Shown here piece by piece: positions 37,458-45,905 of a DNA stretch of 51,852 nt. The translations under genes and the position numbers were made by a program. The notes under the pieces are model-generated. The model was not told where the DNA came from. It ran no database searches and saw only the letters and a list, made by a program, of their open reading frames with translations. Every line of letters begins with the position of its first letter. Within the stretch, counting starts at the first letter, position 1. Origin of the DNA: Anaerolineae bacterium (GTDB lineage: Bacteria; Chloroflexota; Anaerolineae; Anaerolineales; Anaerolineaceae); contig DUED01000015.1 of the NCBI GenBank assembly GCA_011176685.1, positions 1 to 51,852 of the forward strand, written 5' to 3'.

Positions 37458-38711
37458 ATGAACATCAAATCTTGTTTGCGTGTTTTCTCGATGCTAATAG
37501 CTTTGGTCTTTTTATTAACTGCCAGCATTATCCATCCGGTGGAAATAAATGATCAAGTACGAACATTTACTCGTCCATATGAATTCGATTATTCCAGCTG
37601 GACAGTGAAAGCTCTGTTCAATAAATGGGTGGAAACATCTCTAAGATTAATTTCCCAATTAGATAGCGTACAAAAAAGAGCAGCAGTCAATGAGTACTTG
37701 CAGCTTGTACGTGACATCACTACCCTTGAAGTACAGATTGACTCAATCTTGAATAATCCAAACCATACAACGCCTGAACAGGAAATTGAATCATATTTCC
37801 AGGAATTGAAGAAATCTGAAAGCCGTTTAACGGAAGTCCAGATTATTACTGAAACAGTTTTGCAATTCCAAACAAATAGCATTCTGGCAAATATGGATCT
37901 GGCTCTCGCCGGCCAGTCTTTTCCGCCAATCCTTTTCCATACATCCGGACTGCCGATGCAATTGATCATTTCCCCCAGAGAAGTGATTAGGCAGGATGCA
38001 AGCATATCTTTAATGCCTGATATTGAGTTGCATGAAATCATTGAACTGGAAAAGGAGATAGAAAGTGCTCTGACAATTTCAGCACTGGTTGTTCCGTTAG
38101 GTGGAGTCAGTACTTATCCCTCCATGGTCATTAGAACCAGCGACTTATCTTTTTTACTTGAGACTATCGCACATGAGTGGATTCACAATTATCTGGCACT
38201 TTTCCCGCTGGGGATGCATTATTCTTCTTCTCCCCAATTGCGAACAATCAATGAGACCGTCGCGTCAATAGGAGGGAAGGAGATCAGCCAGGCAGTTCTG
38301 CGCCAATTTTATGCTGACCTATTGCCCCCTCAGCCCCTCACGCCAAAGGATTATGCAATAGGAACAACCCAGGATGAATCGACATTTGATTTTCGACTTG
38401 AAATGTACCTGACGCGACTGCATGTAGATCAATTGCTTGCGCAGGGAAAGATAGATATGGCAGAGGAATTTATGGAAAACCGCCGCAAGGCATTTTGGAA
38501 TCATGGTTATACCATCCGTCGGCTTAATCAAGCTTATTTTGCTTTTCATGGAGCTTATGCTGATGCCCCGTACGGCGCTGCCGGGGATGATCCAGTAGGA
38601 GCTACCGTTCGTGTATTGCGGGAGAAAAGCGACTCCCTGGCGGATTTTATCAATCGAATTCGTTGGGTTTCCACTTATGAGGACTTACAGAGGATGGCTT
38701 ATAGTTATTGA
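37458..38711 (+). CDS. Exported or membrane-anchored HExxH protein (putative metallopeptidase)
   Basis: I do not recognise a named family for this 417-residue protein. Residues about 8-26 form a hydrophobic signal or anchor (VFSMLIALVFLLTASII). A helical region (about 50-140) follows. The motif TIAHEWIHNYLALFPLG (about 235-251) contains HEWIH, a zincin HExxH. About 25 residues later INETVAS offers the Glu expected of a gluzincin third ligand. The C-terminal region (about 290-417) is helical with no membrane segment. A zinc peptidase acting outside the cytoplasm is the simplest reading, though activity is unproven. It is divergent from the TetR operon, so the 156-base region between them may hold promoters for both. 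I see no ribosome-binding site before the ATG. Confidence 0.7.
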   Translation: MNIKSCLRVFSMLIALVFLLTASIIHPVEINDQVRTFTRPYEFDYSSWTVKALFNKWVETSLRLISQLDSVQKRAAVNEYLQLVRDITTLEVQIDSILNNPNHTTPEQEIESYFQELKKSESRLTEVQIITETVLQFQTNSILANMDLALAGQSFPPILFHTSGLPMQLIISPREVIRQDASISLMPDIELHEIIELEKEIESALTISALVVPLGGVSTYPSMVIRTSDLSFLLETIAHEWIHNYLALFPLGMHYSSSPQLRTINETVASIGGKEISQAVLRQFYADLLPPQPLTPKDYAIGTTQDESTFDFRLEMYLTRLHVDQLLAQGKIDMAEEFMENRRKAFWNHGYTIRRLNQAYFAFHGAYADAPYGAAGDDPVGATVRVLREKSDSLADFINRIRWVSTYEDLQRMAYSY

Positions 38712-38762
38712 TGATTAATATTTAGAACTATTCTGTCAATCTCTTTTTTAACTTACAAATTA

Positions 38763-39161
38763 TTAGTCACCATCAAGTCCTGCCGGGCCAGCCTTTGTAT
38801 CAGGCGCTCCAAGATCAGGGAGCTCTTTCTCAATTTGATCAGGGGGCTGTCCTTTTTCTAAACGATCTACCACTTCATTAAACTCAGGACCAAGATCCTC
38901 ACCCATTTCTTTGCTCATTTTACGCATCATTTGCCCCATCGCCTGGGGGTCATTCTCAATACCTTCAAAGGCACTGGGGTCAGAAATTCTTTCCAGTCTG
39001 CTTTCTTCTGAGTGGGCTACACGTATACGGCCAATCCTGCGCCGTACTTTCGCACTCTGGCAATATGGGCAGGTTACTTTTTTCTTGCCATATTCCTCAA
39101 AAGTGAAATACTGTTCAAATAGCCGATTACATTCTTGGCAAGTATATTCATATTTTGGCAA
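38763..39161 (-). CDS. FmdB-type zinc ribbon protein
   Basis: This 132-residue protein begins MPKYEYTCQECNRLFEQYFTF, the FmdB/putative regulatory protein pattern. Cys8, Cys11, Cys31 and Cys34 form a zinc ribbon. The remaining two thirds is acidic and low in complexity (PPDQIEKELPDLGAPDTKAG). It may bind nucleic acid or protein; the name FmdB comes from a formamidase operon and does not define a function. The start is TTG with an excellent GGAGG ribosome-binding site 7 bases upstream, which makes this start secure. Confidence 0.85.
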   Translation of the reverse strand: MPKYEYTCQECNRLFEQYFTFEEYGKKKVTCPYCQSAKVRRRIGRIRVAHSEESRLERISDPSAFEGIENDPQAMGQMMRKMSKEMGEDLGPEFNEVVDRLEKGQPPDQIEKELPDLGAPDTKAGPAGLDGD

Positions 39162-39231
39162 GATAACCTCCGTATAACTGCATAGATATTTTCAATTATA
39201 ATCATTACAATCTTGAAAATCTGATTTTCAG

Positions 39232-39894
39232 TTGAGGCATTTACAAAAACAATTTATTGAGTTTGCATTGAAGTTCAAAGAAATCAATTTCAATTTGTTG
39301 AAAAAGAAACCGCTTCTTATTGTAATATCTGGTCCATCAGGTGTTGGCAAAGATTCTGTCGTGCGAACTTTAAAACAACAGGAGCAAACACTGCATTTTG
39401 TAGTTACGGCAAACACCAGAAAACCGCGGGTAGATGAGGTTGAGGGTGTAGATTATTTCTTCGTGAGCAGAAAGCGCTTCAAGGAAATGATTGAAAACAA
39501 TGAACTAATTGAATGGGCACATGTTTATGATGACTTTAAAGGCGTTCCTAAAGCCCGGGTGGAAGAAGCATTTGAGAGTAGCAAGGATGTGCTCATGCGG
39601 CTGGATGTGCAAGGAGCTGAAAAAATTCGCAAGCTTTATCCAGAAGCTGTATTGATCTTTCTTTTACCTGACAGCGAAGAGGAATGGTATCGAAGGATAG
39701 AAGCCAGAGAAGGGGGGCGACCAAAAGATCTTGGCCAACGTATCGAAGCGATACAAAAAGAACTGAAAATGACCAGCTTATTTGACTATCTGGTCGTAAA
39801 CGCCGATGGCAAACTGCAAGAGACCGTGGATACAATTGTGGCAATCATTAATACTGAACATCAACGCACAATACCCAGGAGCATTAAACCATAG
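39232..39894 (+). CDS. gmk: Guanylate kinase
   Basis: This enzyme of 220 residues phosphorylates GMP to GDP with ATP. The P-loop ISGPSGVGKDS (about 32-42) has Asp where many members have Gly or Ser. TRKPRVDEVEGVDYFFVS binds GMP, LRLDVQGAEKI follows, then a DSEEEWYRRIEAR lid segment. The frame from TTG (39232) gives about 25 residues more than usual before the P-loop. The start is uncertain because no ATG precedes the P-loop, and TTG codons near 39295 are alternatives. Its divergent neighbour is the zinc-ribbon gene. Confidence 0.93.
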   Translation: MRHLQKQFIEFALKFKEINFNLLKKKPLLIVISGPSGVGKDSVVRTLKQQEQTLHFVVTANTRKPRVDEVEGVDYFFVSRKRFKEMIENNELIEWAHVYDDFKGVPKARVEEAFESSKDVLMRLDVQGAEKIRKLYPEAVLIFLLPDSEEEWYRRIEAREGGRPKDLGQRIEAIQKELKMTSLFDYLVVNADGKLQETVDTIVAIINTEHQRTIPRSIKP

Positions 39895-40146
39895 ATAATA
39901 TTCTTCTTGGAGTTTTATAGTTTTTCAAATTTTTTATTAGAGCCAAAATTCGCTGTAATAACACCCCATTCCTTGCAAAGTTATATGTTCAAATTAAGAA
40001 TGGATTCATAATAGAGCTTATGTCATTTTAGGTTTAGAAATATTAATTGCATCACTAACAAAATCAGTATTTAGCTAGTAGAATTCTTATCATAAAACCA
40101 ATAATAATCTTTAGTGGATGCTTTTTGTTAAAAAGGAGAGTAAAAA

Positions 40147-41214
40147 ATGTCTCACATGTTCGTTCCTGGGCCAGTTGATGTAGCACCCGAAGTGCTTGAA
40201 GTGTTAACACGCCCGGTGCTACCTCACCGCAGTAAAGAGTATGAGGAGATCTTCCACCGTGTTGCGAAAAAGTGCGAGCAGATTTTCTACACTAAGCATC
40301 GTGTTTTTATTGGCACTCACACTGGAAGTGGCATGCAGGAAACCGGCATCCGCAGTTTAGTGAAGAAAGATGTGTTAGTCTGCATTAATGGCGCATTTTC
40401 TCAGCGCTGGTATGATGTAGCCGTTACAAATGGAAAGCAGGCTGACCGTTTGGATGCCGAATGGGGCCAACCCATCCTGCCTGAAAAGCTGCAGGAAGCG
40501 CTGAAGGATAAGCACTATGAGGCAGTAGCTATTGTCCACAATGAAACCTCTACTGGGTTGGAAAATCCGCTCAAGGAGTTGAGTGCAGTGGTGCATGAGG
40601 TCAGTTCCGACACGCTGGTATTGGTGGATGCAGTCTCTTCGTTAGCAGGCGTAAAAATTGAAATGGATGCATGGGGGGTCGACTTTCTGCTAACTTCTTC
40701 GCAAAAATGCCTGGCTTTGCCGCCTGGACTTTCGCTGGCTGGTACAAGTGATCGCGCGCTTAAAAAAGCCGAAAGTGTAGAGAACCGCGGTTGGTACTTT
40801 GACCTGCTGCGCATGGAAAAACACCGTCTGAAGAACACAACCGCTATGACCTCAGCCGTTTCACTGGTATATGCGCTTAATTTCCAGCTTGACCGCATTC
40901 TGGCAGAAGGATTGGAAAAGCGCTTCGCACGCCACGCTGCGATGTCCAAACGTGTGTATGAATGGGCGCAGGGGCATGGCATGGCTTCTTTTGCTGCTGA
41001 GGGTTACCGCTCAAAGACGGTCGCCGCAATTAAAAATACTAAGGGTATGGATATTCCTGCATTAAATAAGTTCCTGCTAGAACATGGAATGCGCATCGCC
41101 AATGGTTATGGTGAATTGAAGGGGAAGACCTTCCGCATCGCTACTATGGGTGAGACGCAGATGGAGGATGTGAATATATTACTGCAGCTAATGGAAGAGT
41201 TTATGGAACAATAG
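40147..41214 (+). CDS. Class V aminotransferase (alanine/serine-glyoxylate or phosphoserine type)
   Basis: This is a 355-residue PLP aminotransferase of fold type I. It begins MSHMFVPGPVDVAPEVLEVL with RPVLPHRSKEYEEI, the alanine-glyoxylate aminotransferase family opening. GTHTGSGMQETGIRSL binds the PLP phosphate, VLVDAVSSLAGVKIEMDAWGVDF (about 158-180) gives the Asp that contacts the pyridine nitrogen, and SSQKCLALPPGL (about 184-195) holds the PLP lysine. In several lineages this family supplies phosphoserine or serine aminotransferase activity. With the SerA-like gene nearby a serine-related role is plausible but unproven. A good ribosome-binding site (AAAGGAGAG) lies 5-8 bases upstream of the ATG. 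Confidence 0.88.
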   Translation: MSHMFVPGPVDVAPEVLEVLTRPVLPHRSKEYEEIFHRVAKKCEQIFYTKHRVFIGTHTGSGMQETGIRSLVKKDVLVCINGAFSQRWYDVAVTNGKQADRLDAEWGQPILPEKLQEALKDKHYEAVAIVHNETSTGLENPLKELSAVVHEVSSDTLVLVDAVSSLAGVKIEMDAWGVDFLLTSSQKCLALPPGLSLAGTSDRALKKAESVENRGWYFDLLRMEKHRLKNTTAMTSAVSLVYALNFQLDRILAEGLEKRFARHAAMSKRVYEWAQGHGMASFAAEGYRSKTVAAIKNTKGMDIPALNKFLLEHGMRIANGYGELKGKTFRIATMGETQMEDVNILLQLMEEFMEQ

Positions 41215-41759
41215 TAAGCAGATAAGGAGTATAGCCTTTAATTAAGAATAAGTTTTTCAGTAAACCAATTTTATTAAGTAGGAGAAACGCTAACCCCTAA
41301 TTATTGCCCTTTTTAAAAAAATAGATTTTTATTTTACAATTCAGCTTGTGCAACACAATCTGATTTACACTCCCAATAACAACATAACGCTAGTTTGTAA
41401 GTAAAAAGGGAATTTAATCATCAATTCATTAAATGTAATTATCCAAGGTAACTTTAAAAGTATGGAAAATATCCATAATTCCATTTTCTTTCTCCGACAA
41501 TAAATTATTTTGTTCTTCTGGATCGAGAATATAGGCATAACAGATATAGGCATAGCGAGGATATCCGTTTTCCCTTGATACGCATTAAAATTCTTCATAC
41601 ATTACTGCAAATCCGCATTCCTTACTATTGGAAGCATAATTACTCCGAATAAGTAGCAATGAATGAATTAATATCTCTTTTTGCGTCATTATTCTGGTTT
41701 ACAGTCTATTTATTCAAGAGTATTATATTCTCAATAAAAGTTGATACCAAAGAAATATT
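41215..41759. other. 545-base intergenic region with nothing recognisable
   Basis: The sequence is AT-rich and holds no gene I can support. The longest open frame (minus strand, 77 codons) has no ribosome-binding site or recognisable product. I see no tRNA-like fold and no terminator with a clear T-run. A promoter for the CDF transporter gene presumably lies near the right end. Confidence 0.5.
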
Positions 41760-42656
41760 ATGCGTTGGATTCGCCAAATTCTACCTGATAAGAAGAAGAG
41801 CCGACTATATCGTAAAGCTCTTCAGATTACGGTTATCGGCAACCTGCTTCTAGCAGTTATCAAATCTATCGCTGCTTACTTAAGCGGTTCCACTGCAGTT
41901 TTTTCTGACGCCGCCAACTCATTCTCTGATGTTCTATATTCTCTCCTGTTAATCATCGGTCTGGGGATTGCCCAGCAACCTCCAGACATAACTCATCCTC
42001 AGGGGCATGAACGTTTTGAGCCTTTAATGGGATTAATTGTTACCATTTTGATGGGTTTGGCAGGATTTGAAGCCTTGCGCTCTTCCGTATTGCGCTTTTT
42101 GGCTGGCGGCGCAGTAATTGAGCTGGGTTTACCAACATCAGTCTTGATCATGAGCGCTATTATCAAAATGGGGATGTTCTATTCAGTTGTCCGCATCGCG
42201 CGGAAAATAAACAGCCCGAGTCTGGAAGCAGCTTCCCGTGATAACTTAAGTGATACGCTGACAACTCTGGCGGCTTTGCTTGGTGTTTTTGGCTCTAGCT
42301 TCATTCATCCATTGTTTGATCCAGCTGCTGGCATTATTGTGTCGGTCTGGATTTTTCGTACAGCCTATTTAACAGCAAAAGAAAATCTGGGATATTTGAC
42401 TGGGGCTGGAGCAGATGAGAAACTCAGGAAAGAAATTCTACAAACAGCTCGATCTGTATCGGGCGTTCAAAACGTCCACTATGTGGTTTCTGAATATGTC
42501 GGGCCCAAATTAGTGGTGGAGATGCATATCAATCTGGATGGAAGAATATCTTTGGATGAAGCTCATACAATCTGCGATAGTGTTGCCAGGGCAGTGGAAA
42601 CTATGCCGGAGGTGGATCGAGCTTATGTTCACGCTGAACCTCAGGACCACTTGTAA
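41760..42656 (+). CDS. Cation diffusion facilitator, probably Mn2+-type
   Basis: This 298-residue CDF family transporter has six helices and a C-terminal cytoplasmic ferredoxin-like domain (about 215-298). The metal site in helix 2 reads SDAANSFSD, with N53 and D57 aligned to the D45 and D49 of YiiP. Helix 5 reads ASRDNLSD, with D and D where zinc exporters have H and D. An N-D/D-D quartet is reported for the Mn2+ exporter MntE, while zinc exporters use D/H combinations, so Mn2+ (or Fe2+) efflux is inferred. HPQGHERFEPL is the usual loop motif after helix 2. It appears to be a single-gene unit. Confidence 0.87.
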   Translation: MRWIRQILPDKKKSRLYRKALQITVIGNLLLAVIKSIAAYLSGSTAVFSDAANSFSDVLYSLLLIIGLGIAQQPPDITHPQGHERFEPLMGLIVTILMGLAGFEALRSSVLRFLAGGAVIELGLPTSVLIMSAIIKMGMFYSVVRIARKINSPSLEAASRDNLSDTLTTLAALLGVFGSSFIHPLFDPAAGIIVSVWIFRTAYLTAKENLGYLTGAGADEKLRKEILQTARSVSGVQNVHYVVSEYVGPKLVVEMHINLDGRISLDEAHTICDSVARAVETMPEVDRAYVHAEPQDHL

Positions 42657-42667
42657 AGAGCATTTTC

Positions 42668-44545
42668 TTATTTCTTTTTAATGAGATATGTTTGTAAAAA
42701 GGTATCAACTTGCTGGTAATAATCCTCCAGCGTCTCCTGTTTACGAAAGCCATGACCCTCATCTTTGTATAACCTGTAAATGCAAGGTACGCCGCGTTTA
42801 CGCAAATTAGCTACAATTTGCTCGGATTGGGAAGGGTCTACCACCTTGTCATTCTCGCCGTGAAAGACAGCCAGTGCAGTGTGGATCTTTTCTACGTTAA
42901 AAATGGGTGAGCGCTCTCTAAAACGCCCAATGTCTTCCTTTAAAGAGCCAATCAGGAAAGAATGATAGTGCTTTTCAAATTTATGCGTTTGATGGGCATC
43001 GCTAATCAGGTTACTGGTACCATAACAGCAGATTCCGGCTTTGAAGAAATCTGGAAAGCGGATAAGGGCATTCAGCACCGTTGTGCCGCCCGCGCTGCTG
43101 CCCAGGATGGCTAATCGCTCCTTATCAGCCAATCCGCGCTCAATCAGGACTTGCGTGGCACTGATTGCATCCTCAACATCAACTAACCCCCATTTATGCT
43201 TCAATGCATTTTGGTAGCTGTAACCATAGCCTGAGCTGCCACGGTAATTGACTTGCATAACTGCATATCCGCGTGAAGTGAAATATGCGATCTCTCCTGC
43301 GTAGGTTAATGCACGCTGAGAGGTAGGACCGCTGTGAACTTCCACAATCAGCGGCGGCGCTCCCTGGTATGAATAATGCGGGTTTGTAGGTGGGTAGTAC
43401 CAGCCGTAAAGAGTCGCGCCATTATTTGCCTTCCAAATAATTTCCTGCGGCTTAGGAAAAAATTCTGCAGAGAGGGGATATGGATGGCTTTCTGCAATCA
43501 CACCGAGCTCGCCTTTCTCCCAAAGGACAACCTGCTTTGGAATATGAGGTGCGGAAGCCAGGAAGGCAACTGCATGGGAAATGGGTGAGACTGCCAGCTG
43601 AGAAAGCCAGGTGTAAAGAGAGGTTGCAATCTGGTGTGATTTCCCGCTCATTACATTAACATTCCACAAAGTCGCTTGTCCGCCAAAGTTGCGAATAGAG
43701 TAGATATCACAGCTATCATGACTCCAGCCATAGCTGCGCATACCCTGTACCCAGGCGGGTGTGCTCAAGAGGAACCCCCCACCATGTATGAGAACGCGCC
43801 TTTTTTTATCCTTAAGTCCCAAGAGGATTAGATTATCCCATTCCCCATTTCTTTGGATAAAACTCAACCATTTTCCATCAGGAGAAAATTGCGGCTGATG
43901 AGCTGGCAAATTCTCATCCCCAGCGATCCAGGTCTCTTTATACAGGTGCAACTGCATTCCGCCCACGACTCCAATTTTCACGCGGCTGGCTTCCCATGGC
44001 ATGTACGGGTGGTTCCATTCAGTCCAGGCGATGAGCTCTCCATCCGGATGCCAGCATGGCTGCATGTAAAAATCAGCGCCGTGTAGCAATTGTTGTGGCA
44101 ATTCTGTTCCTTGGGTGTCTGATACAGCTAACATGTCAGTAACCCCATCACTGTTTACATACATAACCCAGCGCTCATCTGGTGAAAGAACAGGGGATGC
44201 AATACCACTCCATCTAGGCGTAATGGGCAGGGTAGATTGTGTTTTGAAATCATAAAGATATAGTTTGTCATTTCTGGTGCAAAAGACAATCTTCTCACGA
44301 TTGCTGGAAAACTCTCCCCCTCCATATGCAACCCCACCACGTACATCCTTTTCCTGGGCAAGTGCCCTTGATTTTTTGCCTGGCTGTGCTGCCATCAGAG
44401 TACCTTTTCCAGTTTGGCTTTCTAACCAAAGCAAGTATCTGCCATTGTTGCTCCACTGCACATCATTCAGACGTTTACGCCCGCTGATCATGCTGGGAGT
44501 AATTGGACTTTGCCATTTCCCATTAAATTTTCTCTGTTTTTTCAT
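42668..44545 (-). CDS. S9-family prolyl oligopeptidase-like serine peptidase
   Basis: This 625-residue protein has an N-terminal beta-propeller of WD40/PD40-like repeats (about 15-350, with segments such as SPDGKWLSFIQRN and SPDERWVMYVNSD) and a C-terminal alpha/beta-hydrolase domain (about 380-625). The nucleophile Ser is in ILGSSAGGTTV (about 480), the Asp in HGENDKVVDPSQ (about 569) and the His in YKDEGHGF (about 597). It resembles acylaminoacyl peptidases and dipeptidyl peptidases. No signal peptide is visible, so it is probably cytoplasmic and clips oligopeptides. The gene converges on the CDF transporter gene, with the two stops 11 bases apart. Confidence 0.92.
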   Translation of the reverse strand: MKKQRKFNGKWQSPITPSMISGRKRLNDVQWSNNGRYLLWLESQTGKGTLMAAQPGKKSRALAQEKDVRGGVAYGGGEFSSNREKIVFCTRNDKLYLYDFKTQSTLPITPRWSGIASPVLSPDERWVMYVNSDGVTDMLAVSDTQGTELPQQLLHGADFYMQPCWHPDGELIAWTEWNHPYMPWEASRVKIGVVGGMQLHLYKETWIAGDENLPAHQPQFSPDGKWLSFIQRNGEWDNLILLGLKDKKRRVLIHGGGFLLSTPAWVQGMRSYGWSHDSCDIYSIRNFGGQATLWNVNVMSGKSHQIATSLYTWLSQLAVSPISHAVAFLASAPHIPKQVVLWEKGELGVIAESHPYPLSAEFFPKPQEIIWKANNGATLYGWYYPPTNPHYSYQGAPPLIVEVHSGPTSQRALTYAGEIAYFTSRGYAVMQVNYRGSSGYGYSYQNALKHKWGLVDVEDAISATQVLIERGLADKERLAILGSSAGGTTVLNALIRFPDFFKAGICCYGTSNLISDAHQTHKFEKHYHSFLIGSLKEDIGRFRERSPIFNVEKIHTALAVFHGENDKVVDPSQSEQIVANLRKRGVPCIYRLYKDEGHGFRKQETLEDYYQQVDTFLQTYLIKKK

Positions 44546-44593
44546 ATTACTATTTTATTAGAAATTAATAGGGCGGGGCGATTAGATTGGAAT

Positions 44594-44619
44594 CGAAAAA
44601 GCCCACAAAAATGTGAGCT
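44594..44619 (-). terminator. Rho-independent terminator of the SixA-like gene
   Basis: On the minus strand AGCTCACA and TGTGGGCT (one G-T pair) enclose a TTTT loop and are followed by a TTTTT tract. It begins about 30 bases after the phosphatase stop. Confidence 0.8.
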
Positions 44620-44649
44620 AATCTTGGAAGATAGAATTTTCAGGAAGGG

Positions 44650-45138
44650 TTAAAGGTCTTTAGGTCGCCAGAGCTTCTTTAGTTTTGCTTCCACTTTTTG
44701 ATTAAGGTTAGCCCATTTCTTAATCGATAAGTTTAAATAAGCGATAGATGCTGTGGGAAGCGTTTCCACTTTACCGGTGAGAATCTGTAAAAAAGCTTCC
44801 ATCCCTGGATTATGGCCAATAATCATGATGTTTTTTGCTTTATCAGGTTGGTCATGAAGAATCTCAAAGATATTTGATGGTTCTGCCATATAGAGCTTAT
44901 CTGTATAAATTACTTCTTTGTCATATCCACATGCTTTCGTTAGAATATTTGCAGTTTGAACTGCGCGTTCTGCTGTGGAGCAAAGGACTATGTCGGGAAC
45001 GTGCTTTTTTGCTTTAAGAAATTTGCCCATGCTCTTAGCATTTTTTTGGCCCCGTTTTTTCAATGGCCTTTCATGATCTGGGAGTTTGGAATTTTTCCAA
45101 CTGGATTTTGCGTGCCGCATTAGAAAGATCTTTTTCAT
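44650..45138 (-). CDS. SixA-like phosphohistidine phosphatase (histidine phosphatase superfamily)
   Basis: This is a 162-residue branch-1 histidine phosphatase. The catalytic motif is LMRHAKSSWKNSKLPDHERPLKKRG, with His9 as the phospho-acceptor in RHA. The second His is in IIGHNPGMEAF (about 107). This short form matches the SixA group, which dephosphorylates phosphohistidine in E. coli ArcB or PtsN, but members are often broad and the substrate here is unknown. I prefer the ATG at 45138 over the upstream GTG at 45144, because AAGGAG is 9 bases before the ATG but only 3 before the GTG. Confidence 0.85.
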   Translation of the reverse strand: MKKIFLMRHAKSSWKNSKLPDHERPLKKRGQKNAKSMGKFLKAKKHVPDIVLCSTAERAVQTANILTKACGYDKEVIYTDKLYMAEPSNIFEILHDQPDKAKNIMIIGHNPGMEAFLQILTGKVETLPTASIAYLNLSIKKWANLNQKVEAKLKKLWRPKDL

Positions 45139-45240
45139 GTGCACTAACTCCTTAAATAAAATTATGATATCAAAACTTCAAATAGTATATCATCTCAAAA
45201 AATATCGTAGCATATAATATTTTAAGAGCAAGTTAAAAAA

Positions 45241-45633
45241 ATGATTGCAAGAAATATTATGGAATCTAAACTTTTTTCTTTTATTGATGAACCCATTTCG
45301 GTTTTTTATGAAGAAAAACAACTCAGTATAAAAAATCCGGAATGTCCGCAATCCTTTGAATGGCGCGCTCAAGTCTATTCAATTTCACATTTAATTTCCC
45401 GTTGGCAGGATTTTTCCCGCCGTGGACGCATGGCATATAATATGCGTCCAGCCCATGCTGCGCGCGCTTCAGTGCAAGGGTCATGGGGAGTGGGTAGGTT
45501 CTATTTCCGAGTTGCAGTGCAAGGTGTGAGAATGTTTGATATCTATTACGATCGGGCCCCGCAAAGAGCTGGTGACCGCGAAGGTCATTGGTTCCTATTT
45601 TCAGAGCGTCAGCTTATTTCTGGAAAAGACTGA
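45241..45633 (+). CDS. DUF6504-family protein
   Basis: This 130-residue protein has no known function. FIDEPISVFYEEK at the start, PQSFEWRAQVYSISHLISRWQDFSRRGRMAYNMRPAHA in the middle and SWGVGRFYFRV, YYDRAPQRAGDREGHWFLF at the end are the conserved blocks of the DUF6504 family as I remember it, mostly in Chloroflexota and related phyla. It has no signal peptide or membrane segment and is small and soluble, with many Arg and aromatic residues. It overlaps no other gene and precedes the MFS remnant by 24 bases. Confidence 0.75.
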   Translation: MIARNIMESKLFSFIDEPISVFYEEKQLSIKNPECPQSFEWRAQVYSISHLISRWQDFSRRGRMAYNMRPAHAARASVQGSWGVGRFYFRVAVQGVRMFDIYYDRAPQRAGDREGHWFLFSERQLISGKD

Positions 45634-45657
45634 TATTGTTAATTTACAATTACTTAT

Positions 45658-45858
45658 ATGAAAAAGACTATTGATTCTAATTGGAAGAAGACATTTTTTA
45701 TGATCTGGACTGGCCAAGCCTTTTCCCTGCTGGGCATTCGCAGTTGGTTCTTGATTGGCGGTTTGAGCTGTGTGATGATGGCAGTAAGCGGATTCATGAT
45801 CCCGGCAGTCGTGAACATCAAGGGAGAGGGTAAAGAAAGATCTCCTAAAAAACCTTAA
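45658..45858 (+). pseudogene. Internally deleted MFS transporter remnant (66 aa)
   Basis: The 66-residue frame starts with DSNWKKTFFMIWTGQAFSLLG, which reads as the first helix of a macrolide-efflux-type MFS transporter. After a single junction at about residues 27-30 it continues with RSWFLIGGLSCVMMAVSGFMIPAVV, which reads as the last helix of the same family. The ten or so helices between are missing, yet the frame is kept. It is best explained by an in-frame deletion in a gene of about 400 codons. The remaining two-helix peptide may be expressed, but there is no ribosome-binding site before the ATG, so it is probably a pseudogene. Confidence 0.72.
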
Positions 45859-45905
45859 AGCAGCACAAAGCAGTTAAAAAACGTGTGGCGTTGCTCGTTT
45901 GTTTT

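Noticed and set aside
40515-40982. A 155-codon minus-strand open frame inside the class V aminotransferase gene
   Set aside because: It is a shadow frame rich in Ser, Arg and Thr, opposite a gene with conserved PLP motifs.
41365-41598. A 77-codon open frame on the minus strand in the 545-base intergenic region
   Set aside because: There is no ribosome-binding site, no recognisable sequence and an AT-rich composition in which chance frames are expected.
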